A stretch of 64,000 nucleotides of DNA from Artemia franciscana (taxonomy: Eukaryota > Arthropoda > Branchiopoda > Anostraca > Artemiidae), in NCBI RefSeq assembly GCF_032884065.1, contig NC_088871.1:12500393-12564392 (forward strand). Direction: 5' to 3'. How positions within the stretch are numbered: position 1 is the first letter of the stretch; every line of letters starts with the position of its first letter. Both the position numbers and the translations under genes were made by a program. This document shows positions 59,276 to 64,000 of this stretch, in pieces. The notes beneath the pieces were generated by a model, which was not told where the DNA came from, did not search any database, and saw only the letters and a list, made by a program, of their open reading frames with translations.

Positions 59276-60870
59276 AATGAAGAATACAGATTAGGAAATG
59301 TACGACAAGCATTGCGACCAAGGCATCTCGTATATTTTGTTTCATTATTAATCTACGAGTTAATTTATGCTTATTAATTTCTTTTAGTTCTAGCAATAAG
59401 TGATTCCTAAATAAGGAGATTTTTACGATTCATTACTCTTTTTTAGTTTTTAAGATTGAAGTGTATTGAATAATGGGCTGATCTGTATCTTGAAAACTGG
59501 TGTTTTCTTTTGTGCGGAGAGTTTTCAATTTTTATTTCCAGCGTCATGTGATCTAGGTGTGGTTGACTTTTTGTAGTTTTTCCGATGAATATGAAATACA
59601 GTCGCTCTGTGATGAGTGGAATGGAATTTTACTTATATTTCTATTAGGTTTCAAATTAGTGTTACTCTTGGTCCAAACACAAACTTGATTCAAACCCCCC
59701 ATTGCACTTCCTGGCTGAGGGGCCAAGGAACGAAGATCAGCACCGCCGGTAGGGACTGTAAAGTCTAATGCCGTATCCTTTTGGTTCAAACAGATGTTCG
59801 CTTGTCACATTGGTTTACTTGTAATTTTAGTTGCTATGTCAAGCAATTTATTTAGTTGAAAAAATGTCTTATTCGACAGTTTAGTCTAGGCAACAGTGAT
59901 TTCATTCATGCACGTGACAATCCTATACCACCATTACGGCGATCAAAATTGCTCCTTAGTGCAATTGCCTAATCAATTTTTATTTATTTTTTCGGTGTGA
60001 ACCCGAAGATGGATTCCTTAATTAAACAGTGGATGAAATAGACTTATTTAAACCTTGTCCAGACTGAAGCTTATTTTATTAATTAAGTTTTTTTTCGCCG
60101 AAAAACTTAAAAAAAAGTTATTTTTGCTGAAAGTATAAGAGATATCTACATAATTTCGGAATTGAATAGTATCGTGCTATGACAAGATCCAAGATGCATT
60201 CAATTACTCTTTAAAATAAAATCACTATTTAAAAATATTTTTAAAAATAAACTTATATAATTAATATACTCAACAAAATATAAATAATGGTAAAGTAATA
60301 AAAACAATAATGAAATTATAAATTGGCAAAAAACTTATTTTTTTGAATAAACTTAAGGTTAAAAAAAAAGCTTCCAATTTGTGTTCAGTTACAATTTAAT
60401 AGACAAAGTTCACCGTAATGTCATTCTAAAATCAAAACACCTCAATCAAATCATTCATGCAAAAATTTTCAGCTTGCGATGTGGGAGGGTCCTTAAATAT
60501 CTGTCTTAAGAAATAATGTTAAGAGAGTATTTGAGAATGGATAAATGCTTTAAAGGGCAAAAGCTGAGAAATATTCTGGGGGGAACTTCTTTTATTTGTT
60601 GTAGCTGTTTTAACTACATTACTGCTAGTCTATAGATTAATGACGCTTCTTGACAATAATGGTCCTTGCGGTAGCTAGAATCAAACTGTCTCTCATATTG
60701 CTGAGCAGAGATCTATCAATGGCGCCACCATTGGCGCCCAGGATTGACGCTAAAGTAAGCAATCGGATTTGGGACGCTTCTTGACTACTAGAGTCCCGCC
60801 GTCTGCCGTGTGTTGCTATAGCCGGTTTCGATCTCTAGGTCCCGTATCAAACAGTTCGTGGTCACGAACT
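59276..60870. other. BZW 3' flank
   Basis: Probable 3' UTR at its start, with a candidate AATAAA at 60,215. A palindrome ACAGTTCGTG-GT-CACGAACTGT is at 60,851-60,872, at the left edge of the family A repeat. The 60,690-60,850 stretch has SINE-like words (TTTCGATCTCTAGGTCCC) but is too diverged to call. Confidence 0.45.
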
Positions 60871-62500
60871 GTAATAAGGAGCGACCCGGCTTAATAGTAA
60901 CCGAAACTCTAAAAACGGAATTTTGTTGCCAATAGTTACACCAAAGTCTTTTTCACAGTAAAAAAAAGTTTGGAAGAATAGGAAGACAAGTCTGCAAACC
61001 AAGATTAGAATATTGGAAGGTACAGTGACGACAGTGGTCAAATATGGCTCTGAAGCATGGGTGCTCCGAAAAGCAGACGAAAACTTACTAGTTGTTTTCC
61101 AGAGAAATTGCCTACGGATTGTTCTGGGTACCCGGCTGACTGACTGTATTTCAAACAGTAGGCTGTACGAAAAAGTGGTTCAATCCCGCTCTACGGCTAT
61201 AATGAAAGAAAGGTTGAGATGACTAGGCCACGTTCTGCGGATGAAGGATGACAGATTGCCGAAGAGTTTTCTTTTTGGCCAACCGTTTGGGGCTACACGG
61301 AAAGCAGGTCGTCCTTGTCTGGGTTAGGAGGATGTTATAAATAAAGATTTAAAGGAAATGGGAACTTCCTGGGAGGGTGTAAAGAGGCCTTGCATAGATT
61401 AGGTTGGAGGAGGAGCGTGTGTAGCTATGTTGGCCTCAGGCGACTTGGTGCTGTAATGAGATATTGGTAGTAGTAGTAGCAGTAGTTACACCAAAAGAAT
61501 TGCATTTTAATGCTGATTTTAAATATATAAGTTTCATCAAGTTTAGTCTTACCCATCAGAAGTTACGAGCCTGAGAAAATTTGCCTTATTTTAGAAAGGA
61601 GGCGGAAACACCCTCTAAACCAATCACACTTAACGAAAATCACACCATCAGATTCACCGTATCAGAGATCCCCACTGTAGAAGTTTTAAGCTCCTGTCTA
61701 CAAAAATGTGGAATTTGTATTTTTTGCCAGAAGACAGATCAAGGATGCGTGTTTATTTGTTTTTTTGTTTTTCCGGGATGATCGTATCGACCCCAGTGGT
61801 CCTGGAATGTCTTGAGAGGAGGCTCATTCTAACGGAAATTAAGAGTTATAGTGCTCTTTTTAAGTGGTCAAAAAATTGGAGGGCACCTAGGCCCCAAGTC
61901 ACGATCAAAATTTTGAGATAGCCATTCTGTTTAACTTAGTCGTAAACCTAATAGATATGTCTTTGGGAACACTCAATCCCCAACAGTCTCTGGGGGAGGG
62001 ATTGCTAGTTACAAACTTCGACCATTGTTTACAGATAGTAATGGTTATTGTGAAGTGTATAGACGTTTTCAGGGAGACTTTTTTGCGTTAGGTGAGGAGC
62101 GGGGGTTATGTAGGAGGATCTTTCCATGGAGGAATTTTTCATAAGGGAGGAGAATTTCCATGAAGGGGGCGCAGGATTTTCTAGCATTATTTAAAAAAAA
62201 ACAATGATAAATTAAATAATTTTTTTCAACTGGAAGTAATGAGCAGCATTGAAACTTAAAACGAACATAAGATATTACGTATATAAGAGGGTTCGTCTCC
62301 TCCACAATACCTTGCTATTTACGCTAAAGTATTTTTAGTAATTTTAAATATTTATTCCACGGCCTTTGTGATTCAGGGGTCGTTCTTAAAGATTTGTGAC
62401 AAAATTCAAGCTCTAGTGTAAAGACCGAGGTATTGACGAGGGGGCGAACCCCCTCATATACGGAATAAAAATACACAAATATAAAAATTTGTTACGTAAG
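60851..62500 (+). repeat. Long copy of dispersed repeat family A
   Basis: Begins at the CACGAACTGT palindrome, followed by AATAAGGAGCGACCCGGCTT and AGTAACCGAAACTCTAAAAA. It is interrupted by a LINE at 60,946-61,482, resumes at TACACCAAAAGAATTGCATT, and runs through the tandem-module part (61,790-62,050) into a foldback (62,222-62,480). Fragments of the same order occur at 1-270, 2.4-2.96, 23.8, 45.5 and 56.9 kb, so this is the best reference copy here. It has no intact coding frame. Confidence 0.75.
60946..61482 (+). mobile_element. 5'-truncated LINE with 13-bp target-site duplication
   Basis: TAGTTACACCAAA is present at 60,933-60,945 and again at 61,483-61,495. Between them lie 537 bases encoding the end of an RTE-type polymerase: TVVKYGSEAWVLRKADENLL, NCLRIVLGTRLTDC and MKERLR, then '[13 protein letters not shown]' after a TGA. 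A (TAG)n tail is at 61,467-61,482. It is 85-90% like the copy at 48.66 kb by eye. Confidence 0.93.
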
Positions 62501-62761
62501 TTAGTTCGTAAGGTACGTTTCTTTATTACTAACAAAAACGTTCTTAAAAAAAGAAAAAATAAAAAATCTAGTTGCATTTTTAAGTAACCAAAAATTGGAG
62601 GGCAACTAGCCCTCCTCTAGACCCCCTTTTTTATCAGAACTATGAGAAAGCCATTTAGCAAAAAAAATAACATGCAAATTTTGTTTTATTTATTCATATG
62701 CGGTGAGCCAAAATCAAAACATGCATTAATTCAAAAACGTTCAGAAATTAAATAAAACTAC

Positions 62762-63022
62762 AAGTTTTTTTTTAACTGCAAGTAAGGAGCGGCATTTAAA
62801 ACGAACCGAAATTATTCCGTATATGAAAGGGGCCGTCCCCTCCTCAACGCCTCGCTCTTTACGCTTTTCTTCATTGTTTTAAAAAGTAGAGTTGTGACAA
62901 AGAGTCAAACTTTAGCGTAAAGAGTGGGGTGTTGAGGAGGGGACAACCCCTTTCATACACGGAATAATTTCTGTTCGTTTTAAGTTTTAATGTCGCTCCT
63001 TACTTTCAGTTAAAAACTTGTT
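62762..63022. repeat. Foldback element, arms about 110 bp
   Basis: The left arm has AACTGCAAGTAAGGAGCGGC, GAAATTATTCCGTATATGAA and CCGTCCCCTCCTCAACGCC. The right arm in reverse has AACTGAAAGTAAGGAGCGAC, GAAATTATTCCGTGTATGAA and TTGTCCCCTCCTCAACACC. A diverged sister is 62,222-62,480. Confidence 0.85.
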
Positions 63023-63105
63023 TTTTTATCTAATTACCAATCCAAGGTCAAGTCTGCTGCGCTACCCCATACTAGAGAGTCTTAGCCACCATGGTAACTA
63101 AAAAT

Positions 63106-63177
63106 GTTCTCGCCCGGGTTCGAACCGGGGACCTTGTGCGTGTGAAGCACACGTGATAACCACTACACTACGAGAAC
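63106..63177 (-). tRNA. tRNA-Val (anticodon CAC)
   Basis: 72-base cloverleaf without CCA. The acceptor stem is GTTCTCG / CGAGAAC (7 of 7 pairs). The A box lies in TAGTGTAGTGGTTATCACG, the anticodon arm TGTGC-TTCACAC-GCACA gives CAC at 34-36, and the T arm has GGTTCGAACCC. There is no intron. Downstream on the minus strand is a TTTTT pol III terminator (63,100-63,104). The body matches animal tRNA-Val closely, so it looks functional rather than SINE-derived. Confidence 0.96.
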
Positions 63178-63199
63178 TTAGTTTATTTACTAAAGTTTT

Positions 63200-64000
63200 T
63201 GCTCTTTGACTTCGGCTTTTGATCCAGTATTTACCGTTACTAAAGAGGGACTTGAACTTCAATTCCCCTTCTCCTACAACAGCTATTAAAGAAGAGTTTT
63301 ATAGCCGCTGTTTTGTAGTAACTTAGAAATATTGCTGGCAGGAGCAATGAATTTTTCAAGCGTGATTCGGAATGTAAGCGAACCGAATATTCGTCTACGC
63401 GACGATACTTTCCCAAGGCGAAATTCGATTTCTGTTTGAAACTAGCTTTAGACTCTATTTTTGATGGTCTAACTGCCTAAAGAACTATCAGAAATATACC
63501 GTCTTTAAAAAATTAGGGAGGTAAGAAATGAATTTACTTATAATTAAATCGTTGTTGGCAGGGAAAACAGGCTTTTCAAATGGATTCGGAAATTGAAGCG
63601 AAACGGGTATCCGCCTGCATAATGACATCTTCCACATAGGATGACGTAAAATCAGGCTCCCGGGTCAAATTCTATTCTTGTTAGAACTAAACAATTAGCA
63701 TGGAAATTTCATCTTCAAAAAAAAGGAAAATTCAGAAAACTGGAGAAATCGTCAACAAACTAATTCATGTATTCTGAGGGACAAGGAAATGTATTAATGC
63801 ACAATATTGCTGGTAGAAGATTCCCCTTTGTGACCACATCACTTCCGTAGAATGAAGTAAAATGTAACTTCCGATCGGAATTCTATTCCTGATAGAACCT
63901 GACAGGACTCTTATGCCATAGGCTAACTAAACATTTACAATGAAAATGTCGTCTTGTTAAAATAATAGGAACCTGAACGATTGTCTTAGAGCCTGAAATC
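63200..64000 (+). repeat. Diverged satellite-like sequence
   Basis: Three weak units with 'ttgctggcaggagcaatgaatttttcaagcgtgattcggaa.gtaagcga' near 63,335, 63,552 and 63,805, followed by 'gatgac.taaaat..ggct.ccg' and 'attctattcttgttagaact'. They resemble the satellite at 51.7-52.2 kb at low identity. Confidence 0.5.

Noticed and set aside
1-64000. CRISPR arrays, operons, ribosome binding sites, prophage
   Set aside because: The window is eukaryotic nuclear DNA; tandem repeats here are satellites without unique spacers.

Overview
The window is nuclear DNA of an animal with a repeat-rich, AT-rich genome: intron-split genes with GT-AG sites, several retrotransposon families, a Helitron, tRNA-derived SINEs, palindromic MITEs and long (TA)n runs. 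The host genes look arthropod-like. I would guess a crustacean, perhaps a branchiopod, but only weakly. Nothing is bacterial.

Two protein-coding genes are readable and they diverge from each other. On the minus strand, exons at about 17.37, 15.3, 13.5 and 10.5 kb join in phase into 205 codons of a MutL-family ATPase domain, closest to PMS1 (mismatch repair). Two weaker candidate exons lie further along the gene at 9.1-9.0 kb and 1.9-1.4 kb. On the plus strand, nine exons from 22,086 to 59,275 join into one complete 423-codon reading frame for an eIF5-mimic protein (BZW1/BZW2; krasavietz in Drosophila), a W2-domain translation regulator. No functional link between the two genes is implied; they are neighbours. 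A tRNA-Val(CAC) gene is on the minus strand at 63.1 kb.

Layout. 0-3.8 kb: dispersed-repeat fragments, a 191-bp satellite, a possible broken exon and a 270-bp tandem array. 3.8-8.1 kb: a decayed Helitron on the minus strand with a second, inverted Helitron fragment at its 5' end. 8.1-17.4 kb: the PMS1-like gene, with a 170-bp tandem array in one intron and an 88-bp duplication of the first exon's 3' end. 17.6-22.1 kb: the intergenic region, holding a palindromic MITE and a CR1-like retrotransposon remnant between long inverted repeats. 22.1-59.3 kb: the BZW gene, whose eight introns (2.1-6.6 kb each) hold two palindromic elements or duplications, a nearly full-length CR1-like LINE, SINEs, two matching 2-kb G-rich repeat elements, satellites, and a tandem duplication that left a dead second copy of exon 6. 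59.3-64 kb: the 3' flank, a long dispersed repeat split by a LINE insertion with a clean target-site duplication, foldback elements, the tRNA gene and a degenerate satellite.

Exon limits were placed by hand from reading frame, splice dinucleotides and remembered family homology; no database search was run.
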